Shown here: one piece after another, positions 55,658 to 64,000 of the stretch
How the letters are laid out: each line of letters begins with the position of its first letter
How positions within the stretch are numbered: the stretch's first letter is position 1
Assembly: GCF_000287675.1 (NCBI RefSeq)
Contig: NZ_ALJL01000017.1
Coordinates: forward strand, 1-64,000
Direction of reading: 5' to 3'
DNA length: 64,000 nucleotides
From: Lachnoanaerobaculum sp. ICM7
Lineage (GTDB): Bacteria; Bacillota; Clostridia; Lachnospirales; Lachnospiraceae
Notes under the pieces: generated by a model
Told to the model about the DNA's origin: nothing
What the model saw: the letters and a program-made list of their open reading frames with translations, nothing else
The model's database searches: none
Made by a program: the position numbers and the translations under genes

Positions 55658-55695
55658 ATATACTGATATCAGCCAAAAATGATGGAGGAAAGATC

Positions 55696-56292
55696 ATGGA
55701 AAGAACAAAAAACAGTACGGTTTTTAAACTTGTAGCAACAGCACTTATGGCTGCATTAAGTTATGTGAGTTTCACATATTTAAAGATACCGATTCCTACA
55801 ATATCAGGTGATATGACGGCCTTGCATATCGGAAACGCCTTTGTTGTTATTGCGGCGATATTGCTTGGAGGAGTATATGGCGGTATAGCGGGAAGCCTTG
55901 GAATGACCATAGCCGATATTTTAGATCCGGTATATATAACTTCTGCACCTAAGACATTTATATTAAAGCTTTGTATCGGACTTATTGCAGGCTTTGTGGC
56001 ACATAAAATTGCTCATATTACAGAAAATCATGATACAAAATATATTATGAAGTGGACTGCAATATCTTCAATCTGTGGATTGGGATTTAATGTTATATTC
56101 GATCCTATAGTGGGATATTTGTATAAGGTATATATTTTGGGAGTTCAGGCGGATGCTGCAAAGATTATGGCTACATGGGCGGCAGGTACAACTCTTATAA
56201 ATGCAATAGTAAGTACCGTATTGATAGTAATACTTTATGCTGCACTCAGACCTGTGCTTATTAAGTCGGGATTGTTCCTTAAAATAAAATAG
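55696..56292 (+). CDS. ECF transporter substrate-capture (S) component
   Basis: This 198-residue membrane protein has about six hydrophobic helices and the N-terminal ECF S-component pattern (VATALMAALSYV, used to dock the T subunit). GDMTALHIGNAFVVIAAILLGGVYGGIAGSLG is characteristic of the group that includes riboflavin-like and other vitamin S components (PF07155-type). The vitamin cannot be named from sequence, and no riboswitch precedes the gene. EcfA/A'/T must be encoded elsewhere. Confidence 0.85.
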   Translation: MERTKNSTVFKLVATALMAALSYVSFTYLKIPIPTISGDMTALHIGNAFVVIAAILLGGVYGGIAGSLGMTIADILDPVYITSAPKTFILKLCIGLIAGFVAHKIAHITENHDTKYIMKWTAISSICGLGFNVIFDPIVGYLYKVYILGVQADAAKIMATWAAGTTLINAIVSTVLIVILYAALRPVLIKSGLFLKIK

Positions 56293-56305
56293 CATACTCC
56301 GTTTA

Positions 56306-56353
56306 GAGGATATTTCTATTCGCTCTCAAGTGAATAGAGATATCCTTTTTTTT
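56306..56353 (+). terminator. Terminator after the ECF gene
   Basis: AGGATAT-T-TCTATTC pairs with GAATAGA-G-ATATCCT and eight T follow. Confidence 0.9.
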
Positions 56354-56361
56354 CTAATATA

Positions 56362-56390
56362 TTGCCACATCCTTTATAGTGGTATATAAT
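56362..56390 (+). promoter_or_regulatory. Promoter of purC
   Basis: TTGCCA (56362-56367), 17-base spacer, TATAAT (56385-56390). The leader of about 75 nt (56397-56470) shows no recognised purine or PRPP riboswitch. Confidence 0.8.
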
Positions 56391-56470
56391 ACAACCGTGG
56401 TATCTGCCCGCTTTGTTTTATCGGTGGACAGAGGGATATTGTAGATTTTGAAAGCAAATGGAGGTGTACA

Positions 56471-57178
56471 ATGGAGAAGTTGGAGCAACTGTATGAAGGA
56501 AAAGCCAAGAAAGTATTTAAGACCGCTGACCCTGATGTGCTCATAGTTTCTTATAAGGATGATGCCACAGCATTTAACGGAGAGAAAAAAGGAACAATAG
56601 TAGGAAAAGGTGCGATTAATAATCGTATGACAAATCATTTGTTTAAACTTTTAGAAAAAAAGGGAGTTCCTACTCATTATATCGAAGAGCTTAACGACAG
56701 AGAGACGGCTGTAAAAGCTGTAAAGATAGTACCGCTTGAGGTAATAGTGAGAAACTACTCTGCAGGAAGCTTTGCCAAAAAGCTCGGTATGGAAGAGGGA
56801 ATCAAGTTAAAAACTCCTACTTTGGAATTTTCCTATAAAGATGATAATCTTGGAGATCCTTTTATAAACGGTTATTATGCATTGGCACTTGATCTTGCAA
56901 CTCAGGATGAGATTGACAAGATTGCCTCATACGCTTTCAAAGTAAATGAAACACTGATTGATTATTTTGACGGACTTGGAATAGACCTGATAGATTTTAA
57001 AATAGAATTCGGCAGATATAAGGGAGATATAATTCTTGCTGATGAGATATCACCGGATACCTGCAGATTATGGGATAAACAAACCCATGAAAAACTGGAT
57101 AAGGACAGATTCAGAAGAGATTTGGGCGGAGTGGAAGATGCCTACGCCGAAGTATTTAAAAGACTTGGTATACAATAG
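56471..57178 (+). CDS. purC: Phosphoribosylaminoimidazole-succinocarboxamide synthase
   Basis: This 235-residue enzyme joins CAIR and aspartate in purine synthesis. The start [12 protein letters not shown], the [12 protein letters not shown] segment and LIDFKIEFG and [12 protein letters not shown] are standard for PurC. GGAGGT precedes the ATG, and purB follows 9 bases after the stop. Confidence 0.97.
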   Translation: MEKLEQLYEGKAKKVFKTADPDVLIVSYKDDATAFNGEKKGTIVGKGAINNRMTNHLFKLLEKKGVPTHYIEELNDRETAVKAVKIVPLEVIVRNYSAGSFAKKLGMEEGIKLKTPTLEFSYKDDNLGDPFINGYYALALDLATQDEIDKIASYAFKVNETLIDYFDGLGIDLIDFKIEFGRYKGDIILADEISPDTCRLWDKQTHEKLDKDRFRRDLGGVEDAYAEVFKRLGIQ

Positions 57179-57187
57179 GAGGAAGGC

Positions 57188-58618
57188 TTGAAAGATAGAT
57201 ATATTAGTCCGCTTTCAGAAAGATATGCAAGTGCAAAGATGCAGTATATTTTTTCACAGGACAAGAAGTTTAAGACCTGGAGAAAACTGTGGATTGCTCT
57301 TGCAGAGACGGAAAAAGAGCTCGGCCTGAATATTACTGATGAGCAAATAGAAGAATTAAAGAAATTTCAAGATGATATAAATTTTGATGTGGCAAAGGAA
57401 AGAGAAAAAGAGGTAAGGCATGATGTAATGAGCCATGTCTATGCTTACGGAGTACAATGTCCAAAAGCAAAAGGTATTATTCATCTTGGAGCAACCAGCT
57501 GTTATGTAGGTGATAACACGGATATTATCATAATGAAGGAAGCACTTGAGCTGGTAAAAGAAAAGCTTGTAAATGTGATAAATGAGCTTTCAAAGTTTGC
57601 GCGTGAATATAAGGATCTGCCTACTTTGGCATTTACTCATTTCCAACCGGCACAGCCTACCACAGTAGGAAAGAGAGCTACACTTTGGATAAATGAGCTT
57701 TTACTCGATTATGAGGATGTAAATTATACTCTTGAGAATTTAAAGCTTTTGGGATGCAAGGGTACTACAGGCACTCAAGCATCTTTTGTGGAGCTTTTTG
57801 ACGGAGATGATGAGAAGATAAATAAAATAGATCCTATGATTGCAAATAAGATGGGATTTAAAGAATGTTATCCTGTTTCAGGACAAACATATTCCAGAAA
57901 AGTGGATATCAAGGTATTAAATGTGCTTGCAGGTATTGCGGCTTCGGCACATAAGTTCTCAAATGATATCAGACTTTTGCAACATTTAAAAGAGATTGAA
58001 GAGCCTTTTGAAAAGTCACAGATAGGCTCATCAGCTATGGCGTATAAGAGAAATCCGATGCGAAGCGAGAGAATTGCATCTTTGGCAAACTATGTAATGA
58101 GTGATGTTATGAATCCTATGATGGTGGCATCCACTCAGTGGTTTGAAAGGACACTTGACGATTCCGCAAATAAGAGACTTTCAATACCTGAAGGCTTTTT
58201 GAGCATAGACGGTATACTTGATTTATATTTAAATGTAGTGGACGGATTGGTGGTATATCCAAAAGTTATAGAAAAACATTTGATGTCAGAATTGCCTTTT
58301 ATGGCTACAGAGAATATAATGATGGATGCAGTGAAAGCCGGTGGAGACAGACAGGAGCTGCATGAAAGAATCAGAGAGCTTTCAATGATTGCCGGAAGAA
58401 ATGTAAAGGAACTTGGTGAAGAAAACAATCTGCTAGATTTGATTGCAAAAGATCCTATGTTCAATCTTTCAAAGGAAGAATTGAAAGAGTCCATGAAACC
58501 TGAAAAATATATCGGAAGAAGCAGCGTTCAGGTGGAAGATTTTATAAAAAGAATTATCAAGCCTATCTTGGATGAAAATAAAGATATTCTGGGATTAAAG
58601 GCTGATATAAATGTGTAA
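57188..58618 (+). CDS. purB: Adenylosuccinate lyase
   Basis: This 476-residue lyase acts twice in purine synthesis, splitting SAICAR and adenylosuccinate. It has the superfamily loop GSSAMAYKRNPMRSE and histidine-rich THFQPAQPTT. The start is TTG (57188), directly after a long AGGAGGAAGG ribosome site. Confidence 0.96.
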   Translation: MKDRYISPLSERYASAKMQYIFSQDKKFKTWRKLWIALAETEKELGLNITDEQIEELKKFQDDINFDVAKEREKEVRHDVMSHVYAYGVQCPKAKGIIHLGATSCYVGDNTDIIIMKEALELVKEKLVNVINELSKFAREYKDLPTLAFTHFQPAQPTTVGKRATLWINELLLDYEDVNYTLENLKLLGCKGTTGTQASFVELFDGDDEKINKIDPMIANKMGFKECYPVSGQTYSRKVDIKVLNVLAGIAASAHKFSNDIRLLQHLKEIEEPFEKSQIGSSAMAYKRNPMRSERIASLANYVMSDVMNPMMVASTQWFERTLDDSANKRLSIPEGFLSIDGILDLYLNVVDGLVVYPKVIEKHLMSELPFMATENIMMDAVKAGGDRQELHERIRELSMIAGRNVKELGEENNLLDLIAKDPMFNLSKEELKESMKPEKYIGRSSVQVEDFIKRIIKPILDENKDILGLKADINV

Positions 58619-58628
58619 GGAGAATTAA

Positions 58629-59906
58629 ATGGTAAGAGCTATTGTAGGCGCCAATTGGGGCGACGAAGGTAAGGGCAAAATCACAGATATGCTTGCGGCG
58701 AAGGCGGATATTATTATTCGTTTTCAGGGTGGCAGCAATGCAGGTCATACAATTATAAACAATTACGGTAAATTTGCTTTGCATCTGTTGCCGTCAGGAG
58801 TATTTTATGATCATACAACAAGCATTATAGGAAACGGTGTTGCACTTAATATTCCATATCTTGTTAAAGAGATAAATGAGCTGGTTGAAAAAGGTGTGCC
58901 GAGACCTAAGATTTTGGTTTCAGACAGAGCACAACTTCTGATGCCATATCATATTTTACAGGATACCTATGAGGAGGCAAGACTTGCCGGAAAGGCATAT
59001 GGCTCTACCAAGTCCGGAATAGCTCCTTTTTATTCAGATAAGTTTGCAAAAATCGGAATACAGGTAAGTGAGCTTTTTGACGACGAAATATTGGAAGAAA
59101 AGGTTGAAAAAATCTGTACATTAAAAAATGTTATGTTCAAGCACCTTTACAATATGCCTGAGCTTGATAAAACAGAACTTATGAATACACTTCATGAGTA
59201 CAGAGATATGGTTAAACCTTTTGTATGTGATGTGAGTGCATATCTTTACAAGGCTATAAAAGAAGGAAAGAATATTCTCCTTGAGGGTCAGCTGGGCTCA
59301 CTAAAGGATCCTGACCACGGAATCTATCCTATGGTTACATCATCTTCCACATTAGCTGCATACGGTGCTATAGGAGCAGGTATTGCTCCATATGAGATAA
59401 AGGAAATTACAACAGTGGTTAAGGCCTACTCATCAGCGGTAGGTGCGGGAGAATTCGTCAGTGAAATAGAGGATGAGGCTGCTGCAGATGAACTTAGAAG
59501 AAGAGGTGGAGACGGTGGTGAGTTCGGTGCTACCACAGGAAGACCCAGAAGAATGGGATGGTTTGATGCTGTAGCATCCAGATACGGTGTAAGAATTCAG
59601 GGTACTACAGAGGTCGCACTTACAGTACTTGATGTACTGGGATATCTAAAAGAGATACCTGTATGTGTAGGCTATGATATAAATGGTGAGATAACCAAGG
59701 ACTTCCCTACAACAAATAAATTAAAGATTGCAAAACCTGTATATGAATATCTTCCGGGATGGAATTGTGATATCAGAGGTATAAAGAAGTATGAGGAATT
59801 GCCTGAGAATTGTAGGAAGTATATTGAGTTTATAGAAAAAGAACTTGAAGTACCTGTAAAGTTGGTAAGCAATGGACCGGGTAGAGATGATATTATCTAT
59901 AGATAG
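58629..59906 (+). CDS. purA: Adenylosuccinate synthetase
   Basis: This 425-residue GTP-dependent enzyme turns IMP and aspartate into adenylosuccinate. It shows NWGDEGKGKITD at the N-terminus, GSNAGHTI, and TTGRPRRMGWFDAV near the C-terminus. AAGGAG precedes the ATG. With purB upstream it completes IMP-to-AMP conversion. Confidence 0.97.
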   Translation: MVRAIVGANWGDEGKGKITDMLAAKADIIIRFQGGSNAGHTIINNYGKFALHLLPSGVFYDHTTSIIGNGVALNIPYLVKEINELVEKGVPRPKILVSDRAQLLMPYHILQDTYEEARLAGKAYGSTKSGIAPFYSDKFAKIGIQVSELFDDEILEEKVEKICTLKNVMFKHLYNMPELDKTELMNTLHEYRDMVKPFVCDVSAYLYKAIKEGKNILLEGQLGSLKDPDHGIYPMVTSSSTLAAYGAIGAGIAPYEIKEITTVVKAYSSAVGAGEFVSEIEDEAAADELRRRGGDGGEFGATTGRPRRMGWFDAVASRYGVRIQGTTEVALTVLDVLGYLKEIPVCVGYDINGEITKDFPTTNKLKIAKPVYEYLPGWNCDIRGIKKYEELPENCRKYIEFIEKELEVPVKLVSNGPGRDDIIYR

Positions 59907-59917
59907 GACTTTTGCCT

Positions 59918-59949
59918 TGCCCCATATTAGTTTAAACTGATATGGGGCA
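59918..59949 (+). other. Perfect hairpin between purA and pheS without T-tract
   Basis: TGCCCCATAT pairs with ATATGGGGCA, and the loop itself contains the palindrome AGTTTAAACT. No T run follows, so it is not a clear terminator. It may stabilise or process the mRNA. Confidence 0.65.
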
Positions 59950-59976
59950 TGACTATTCATTAAATAAGGAGAAAAA

Positions 59977-60996
59977 ATGCTGGACATAATAGAGAAACTT
60001 CAAAAAGAAGCTTTAGAAAAGATAAACAGTGCAGAAAATAAAGAAAGATTAAATGAGCTTAAGGTGGCATATCTTGGTAAAAAGGGAGAGCTTACCGCAC
60101 TTCTTAAAAATATGAAGAATGTAGCTCCGGAAGAGAGAGCGGAATTCGGTAAGGTAGTAAATGAAGCAAGAGAAGCTATTGAAAATACATTAAATAATGT
60201 CGGAAGTGAGCTTGCAAAGCTTGCACTTGAGGCCAGATTAAAGGCAGAGACCATAGATGTTACACTGCCTGCAAACAAGAGAGAGTTCGGTCACAGCCAT
60301 CCAAATATTATTGCATTACATGAGGTTGAAAAAATCTTTACAAGCATGGGATATGAGGTTGTGGAAGGACCTGAGATAGAGTTTGACGAATATAACTTTA
60401 CAAAATTGAATATCCCTGAGGATCACCCGGCAAAGGATGAACAGGATACATTCTATATTACAAAGGATATAGTGCTTCGTACACAGACATCACCTGTACA
60501 GGCAAGAACAATGGAAACAGGAAAGCTTCCTATAAAGATGATAAGCCCGGGAAGAGTTTATCGTTCAGATGAAGTGGATGCTACTCATTCACCTACTTTT
60601 AACCAGATAGAAGGACTTATTGTAGATAAGGATATTACATTTGCCGATCTTAAGGGAACACTTGAAGTATTCGCTAAAAAGCTTTTCGGTGAAGAAACAA
60701 AGGTTAAGTTCAGACCTCACCACTTCCCATTCACAGAGCCAAGTGCCGAGATGGATGTGACATGTTTTAAATGTCATGGAAGCGGATGCAGATTCTGTAA
60801 AGGCAGCGGTTGGATAGAGATCCTCGGTTGCGGAATGGTACATCCTCATGTATTTGATATGTGTGGTGTAGATAAGAATGAATATAACGGTTTTGCATTC
60901 GGTATAGGACTTGAGAGAATAGCTCTATTGAAGTATGAAATCGATGATATGAGACTTTTATACGAGAATGATATCAGATTCTTAAAGCAATTCTAA
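59977..60996 (+). CDS. pheS: Phenylalanyl-tRNA synthetase alpha chain
   Basis: This 339-residue subunit holds the class II catalytic core of PheRS. It has an N-terminal coiled coil (about 1-85), motif 2 around ISPGRVYRSDEVDATHSPTF, and motif 3 GFAFGIGLERIALLKY. It contains a Cys-rich insertion, CFKCHGSGCRFCKGSGW (about 265-281), seen in many clostridial PheS proteins. AAGGAG lies upstream. No T-box precedes it. Confidence 0.97.
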   Translation: MLDIIEKLQKEALEKINSAENKERLNELKVAYLGKKGELTALLKNMKNVAPEERAEFGKVVNEAREAIENTLNNVGSELAKLALEARLKAETIDVTLPANKREFGHSHPNIIALHEVEKIFTSMGYEVVEGPEIEFDEYNFTKLNIPEDHPAKDEQDTFYITKDIVLRTQTSPVQARTMETGKLPIKMISPGRVYRSDEVDATHSPTFNQIEGLIVDKDITFADLKGTLEVFAKKLFGEETKVKFRPHHFPFTEPSAEMDVTCFKCHGSGCRFCKGSGWIEILGCGMVHPHVFDMCGVDKNEYNGFAFGIGLERIALLKYEIDDMRLLYENDIRFLKQF

Positions 60997-61045
60997 TAAA
61001 GCTTTTACATGAGATTATATTTACAGTAAATAACAGAGGTGAAGA

Positions 61046-63466
61046 ATGGATACAGCATTATCATGGATAAAGGCCTATGTGCCTGACTTGGATGTGACTC
61101 CAAGTGAATATACAGATGCAATGACTCTTACCGGAACAAAGGTAGAGGGTTATAAAGAACTGGATAAAAATCTTGAAAAAATAGTAGTCGGTGAGATACT
61201 TTCAATAGAAAAACATCCTGATGCCGACAAGCTTATTATTTGTCAGGTTGATGTCGGAAATGAAAAAATACAGATAGTTACAGGAGCACCTAATGTTTCG
61301 GTTGGTGATAAGGTGCCTGTAGTTTTGGACGGCGGAAAAGTTGCAGGCGGACATGACGGAAGTCCGTTGCCTGAAAACGGTATCAAAATAAAGAAGGGTA
61401 AGCTTCGTGGAGTTGAGTCATTCGGTATGATGTGCTCTATTGACGAGCTTGGTCAAGATAAGAACTATTTCCCCGATGCACCTGAAAACGGAATATATAT
61501 CTTGCCAAAGGATGCGAAAGTCGGTAGCGATGCTATAGAACTTTTGGGACTTAGAGATACCGTATTTGAGTATGAAATTACATCAAACAGAGTGGACTGC
61601 TATGGAGTAATAGGAATTGCAAGAGAGGCTGCGGCTACATTCAAGAAAAAATTTGTTATGCCGCAGGTAAAAACAACAGGAAATAATGAGAATGTAAATG
61701 ATTATTTATCTGTGGAAGTAAAGGATGAGACTCTTTGCAAGAGATATGTTGCAAGAGTTGTTAAAAATATAAAGCTTGCACCTTCACCGGCTTGGATGCA
61801 GGAGAGACTTCGTGCAGTGGGAATCAGACCGATAAATAATATAGTCGATATTACAAACTATGTTATGGCGGAGTACGGTCAGCCTATGCATGCCTTTGAT
61901 TACAATCTTATTGAAGGACAAAAAATAGTTGTAGACAGAGCAAAGGACGGAGATGAGTTTGAAACTCTTGACGGAATTGTGAGAAAGCTTGACAGCAATA
62001 TTTTAATGATAAATGATGCCAAAAAAGCTGTAGCTATTGCCGGAATCATGGGTGGTGAGAACTCAAAGATTACAGATGATGTAAGTACAATGATATTTGA
62101 ATGTGCTACTTTTGACGGTACAAATATCAGACTTTCATCAAAGAGAATAGGACTTCGTACAGATTCATCAGGAAAGTTTGAAAAGGGCCTTGATCCTAAT
62201 AATGCTTATGATGCTATGATGAGAGCATGTTCCTTGGTGGAAGAACTTGGGGCAGGAGAAGTGGTAGGCGGAACAATTGATGTTTATCCTGTAAAGGCGG
62301 TAGAGTCAAGAGTAGCTTTTGAACCTGAAAGAATCAATAAATTACTTGGAACTGCCATATCAAAGGAAGATATGCTTGAAATCTTTGATAGAATTGAGTT
62401 AAAATACGATAAAGAGACTAACGAGATTGTTGCTCCTACATTTAGACAGGATATTCACTTTATGGCAGACCTTGCTGAGGAAGTTGCAAGATTTTTCGGA
62501 TACGATAAGATACCTACAACATTGCCGAAATCAAGTGCTACTATAGGCGGTATCAGCATGAAGCTTGAGATAGAAGAACTTGCAAGAGAAGTGGCAAAGT
62601 TCCTGGGATTCTCAGAAGCAATGAACTATTCATTTGAGAGCGCAAAGGTTTTCGACAAGCTTGGATTATCAAAGGATAGCCATTACAGAAAAGCAATAGA
62701 AATCACAAATCCTTTAGGTGAGGATTTCAGAATGATGAGAACTCAGGCTGTAAACGGTATACTTAATTCCCTTTCAACAAATTACAACAGAAGAAATAAG
62801 GATGTGCATCTATTTGAACTTGCAAATATCTATATTCCAAAGGAGCTTCCTTTAAAGGAATTGCCTGACGAGAGAATGCAGTTTGTACTTGGGTTCTACG
62901 GTAAGGAAAACTTCTTTGATATGAAGGGTGTGGTAGAGGAATTCTTATATACAATAGGAATTGTCGGCAAGCTTCACTATGATCCAAGTTGTAAGGAAGA
63001 GTTCTTACACCCCGGAAGAAAGGCTGATATAGTACTTGACGGTGTTCGTCTCGGATATTTGGGTGAAGTGCATCCGATTGTGTGTGATAACTATAAGCTG
63101 GGTGAGAAGACCTATATTGCGGTGCTTGATTTGCCGAATGTAATTCCTTTTGTAAACTTTGATATCAAATATACAGGAATAGCAAAATACCCTGCGATTT
63201 CAAGGGATATTTCTTTAGTAGTTCCAAGAAATATTCTTGTAGGTGAAATAGAAGATATTATTTCAGAAAACGGCGGAAGCAATCTTGAATCCTTTAATTT
63301 GTTTGATATTTACGAGGGTGATCAGATAGAGGCAGGATTTAAGTCGGTGGCTTATTCACTTACATTCAGAAACAAAGAAAGAACTCTTCTTGATACTGAT
63401 GTAAATGAAGTAATGGATAAGATATTAAAGAAGCTTGAGGAAAAGAATATCAAAATCAGATCCTAG
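61046..63466 (+). CDS. pheT: Phenylalanyl-tRNA synthetase beta chain
   Basis: This 806-residue beta subunit has an N-terminal tRNA-binding OB fold (about 40-150), B3/B4 editing domain (about 215-395), B5 domain (about 400-475), a catalytic-like core and a C-terminal anticodon-binding (FDX-ACB) domain ending near residue 806. Order, length and pairing with pheS are normal. Confidence 0.97.
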   Translation: MDTALSWIKAYVPDLDVTPSEYTDAMTLTGTKVEGYKELDKNLEKIVVGEILSIEKHPDADKLIICQVDVGNEKIQIVTGAPNVSVGDKVPVVLDGGKVAGGHDGSPLPENGIKIKKGKLRGVESFGMMCSIDELGQDKNYFPDAPENGIYILPKDAKVGSDAIELLGLRDTVFEYEITSNRVDCYGVIGIAREAAATFKKKFVMPQVKTTGNNENVNDYLSVEVKDETLCKRYVARVVKNIKLAPSPAWMQERLRAVGIRPINNIVDITNYVMAEYGQPMHAFDYNLIEGQKIVVDRAKDGDEFETLDGIVRKLDSNILMINDAKKAVAIAGIMGGENSKITDDVSTMIFECATFDGTNIRLSSKRIGLRTDSSGKFEKGLDPNNAYDAMMRACSLVEELGAGEVVGGTIDVYPVKAVESRVAFEPERINKLLGTAISKEDMLEIFDRIELKYDKETNEIVAPTFRQDIHFMADLAEEVARFFGYDKIPTTLPKSSATIGGISMKLEIEELAREVAKFLGFSEAMNYSFESAKVFDKLGLSKDSHYRKAIEITNPLGEDFRMMRTQAVNGILNSLSTNYNRRNKDVHLFELANIYIPKELPLKELPDERMQFVLGFYGKENFFDMKGVVEEFLYTIGIVGKLHYDPSCKEEFLHPGRKADIVLDGVRLGYLGEVHPIVCDNYKLGEKTYIAVLDLPNVIPFVNFDIKYTGIAKYPAISRDISLVVPRNILVGEIEDIISENGGSNLESFNLFDIYEGDQIEAGFKSVAYSLTFRNKERTLLDTDVNEVMDKILKKLEEKNIKIRS

Positions 63467-63527
63467 TTTAAATTAAGCTGTGGGATAATCTTTGATAGAT
63501 ATGTGCTTTGTTTTAGAAAAGTGAGAG

Positions 63528-64000
63528 ATGGATATGGTTAGAAGTAGAGGAAGGAAAAAGAAAAGTAAAGCTTTCATCAGGTACTTTTGTCTTTTTGTGT
63601 TTTCAGTTATATTGCTTACTTCTGCGCTAATCGGAGATGACACCAGAGCTTATGGAGAAGGAAGAGAGGCTATCTTTAAAAATCCTATAAATCCGGATTA
63701 TGAAAGCAATGATAACGGAGTCAAGACATCATTCAGACTTAGAGTACTTAATAATCTGAGTGGAGAAACCGAATATGGTTCCAATGCTATGTCTTTGATT
63801 TCCGTAAGCGAAAATGACAATAGAAGAAGCACTATGAAAAATTTTGCCGATATACTTGATATGGATATTTACAGTAATCTTTGCCTTAGTGCAAATATAG
63901 AAAACAGTTCCGATGTGGAAAGAGATATAAGTTTTGATATAAAACTGCCTTCTAAAACAGAGGGCAGTGTGTCTGAGCTTAGACTTATAAACTCAAGTCT
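63528..64000 (+). CDS. Secreted or membrane-anchored protein (start only, runs off the window)
   Basis: An open frame from ATG 63528 (or the ATG at 63534) continues to the last base. It opens with a Lys/Arg-rich stretch, then one hydrophobic segment (FIRYFCLFVFSVILLTSALI) followed by DDTRAYG, a good candidate for a signal peptide with cleavage near this point. The remaining visible part is polar, with Asn/Ser-rich, beta-prone sequence as in Gram-positive surface proteins. GAGAG lies just upstream. No family is recognisable from 157 residues. Confidence 0.7.
   Translation, partial: MDMVRSRGRKKKSKAFIRYFCLFVFSVILLTSALIGDDTRAYGEGREAIFKNPINPDYESNDNGVKTSFRLRVLNNLSGETEYGSNAMSLISVSENDNRRSTMKNFADILDMDIYSNLCLSANIENSSDVERDISFDIKLPSKTEGSVSELRLINSS

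Noticed and set aside
55563-55695. Riboswitch upstream of the ECF S component
   Set aside because: The region holds only an intrinsic terminator that fits the preceding operon. No TPP, FMN, cobalamin or other aptamer core is visible.
56391-56470. Purine or PRPP riboswitch before purC
   Set aside because: The leader is about 75 nt and lacks the conserved cores of these classes.

Overview
The window is chromosomal DNA from a low-GC, Gram-positive, anaerobic Firmicute. Lachnospiraceae (Clostridia) is the best guess, and an oral genus such as Lachnoanaerobaculum is possible but unproven. The support is: AT-rich genes with strong AGGAGG ribosome sites; the Firmicute gene order priA-def-fmt-yugP-rsmB-rlmN-prpC-prkC-rsgA-rpe-thiN; Thermoanaerobacter-type secondary alcohol dehydrogenase; an Hcp protein; formate-THF ligase; and ECF and PASTA-kinase proteins. 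No phage, insertion sequence or CRISPR array was seen.

Layout. 1-1250: the 3' end of 23S rRNA, with no 5S gene after it, then a tRNA array (Glu, Met, Asn, Asp, Leu) with its own promoter and two terminators. 1478-3482: an NADP-type secondary alcohol dehydrogenase and a CobW-like metal-chaperone GTPase. 3529-10295: a DMT exporter facing an apparent Hcp (nitrosative/oxidative stress) regulon. This consists of a signal-less solute-binding protein, a HypB-like GTPase, an orphan ABC ATPase, a Crp/Fnr regulator and Hcp. Two operators of the same form (GTAAC-N4-GTTAC type) lie at the class II activator position before both transcription units. 10295-16816: AraC regulator, sugar ABC transporter and GH36 alpha-galactosidase. 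16821-21277: ferric-siderophore ABC transporter with a cytoplasmic siderophore-type esterase and a divergent AraC regulator. 21583-24162: a stand-alone molybdenum hydroxylase with a long, foldable leader.

24322-29611: an MMPL/RND exporter overlapping a large cell-surface GLUG/coiled-coil protein. 29736-32093: SGNH hydrolase, LysR regulator, proC. 32147-33928: a lipoprotein made of nine exact-length 11-residue repeats, and a GNAT-YjeF_N fusion. 33938-53540: a long housekeeping run: ftsK/spoIIIE, fhs, murE, murF, priA, def, fmt, yugP, rsmB, rlmN, prpC, prkC, rsgA, rpe, thiN. 53668-55562: a GntR-ABC operon whose ATPase has lost key catalytic residues. 55696-56292: an ECF S component. 56471-63466: purC, purB, purA, then pheS, pheT. 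63528 to the end: the start of a secreted or membrane-anchored protein that leaves the window.

The most promising undescribed system is 4540-10295. Three of its proteins (solute-binding protein, ATPase, Hcp) appear to share a small DUF1858-like domain. The transporter-like proteins have no export signal and no permease. The whole set looks co-regulated with Hcp, which suggests an intracellular metal or cluster-delivery machine rather than a transporter. Functions throughout are inferred from sequence motifs read by eye; no database search was run.
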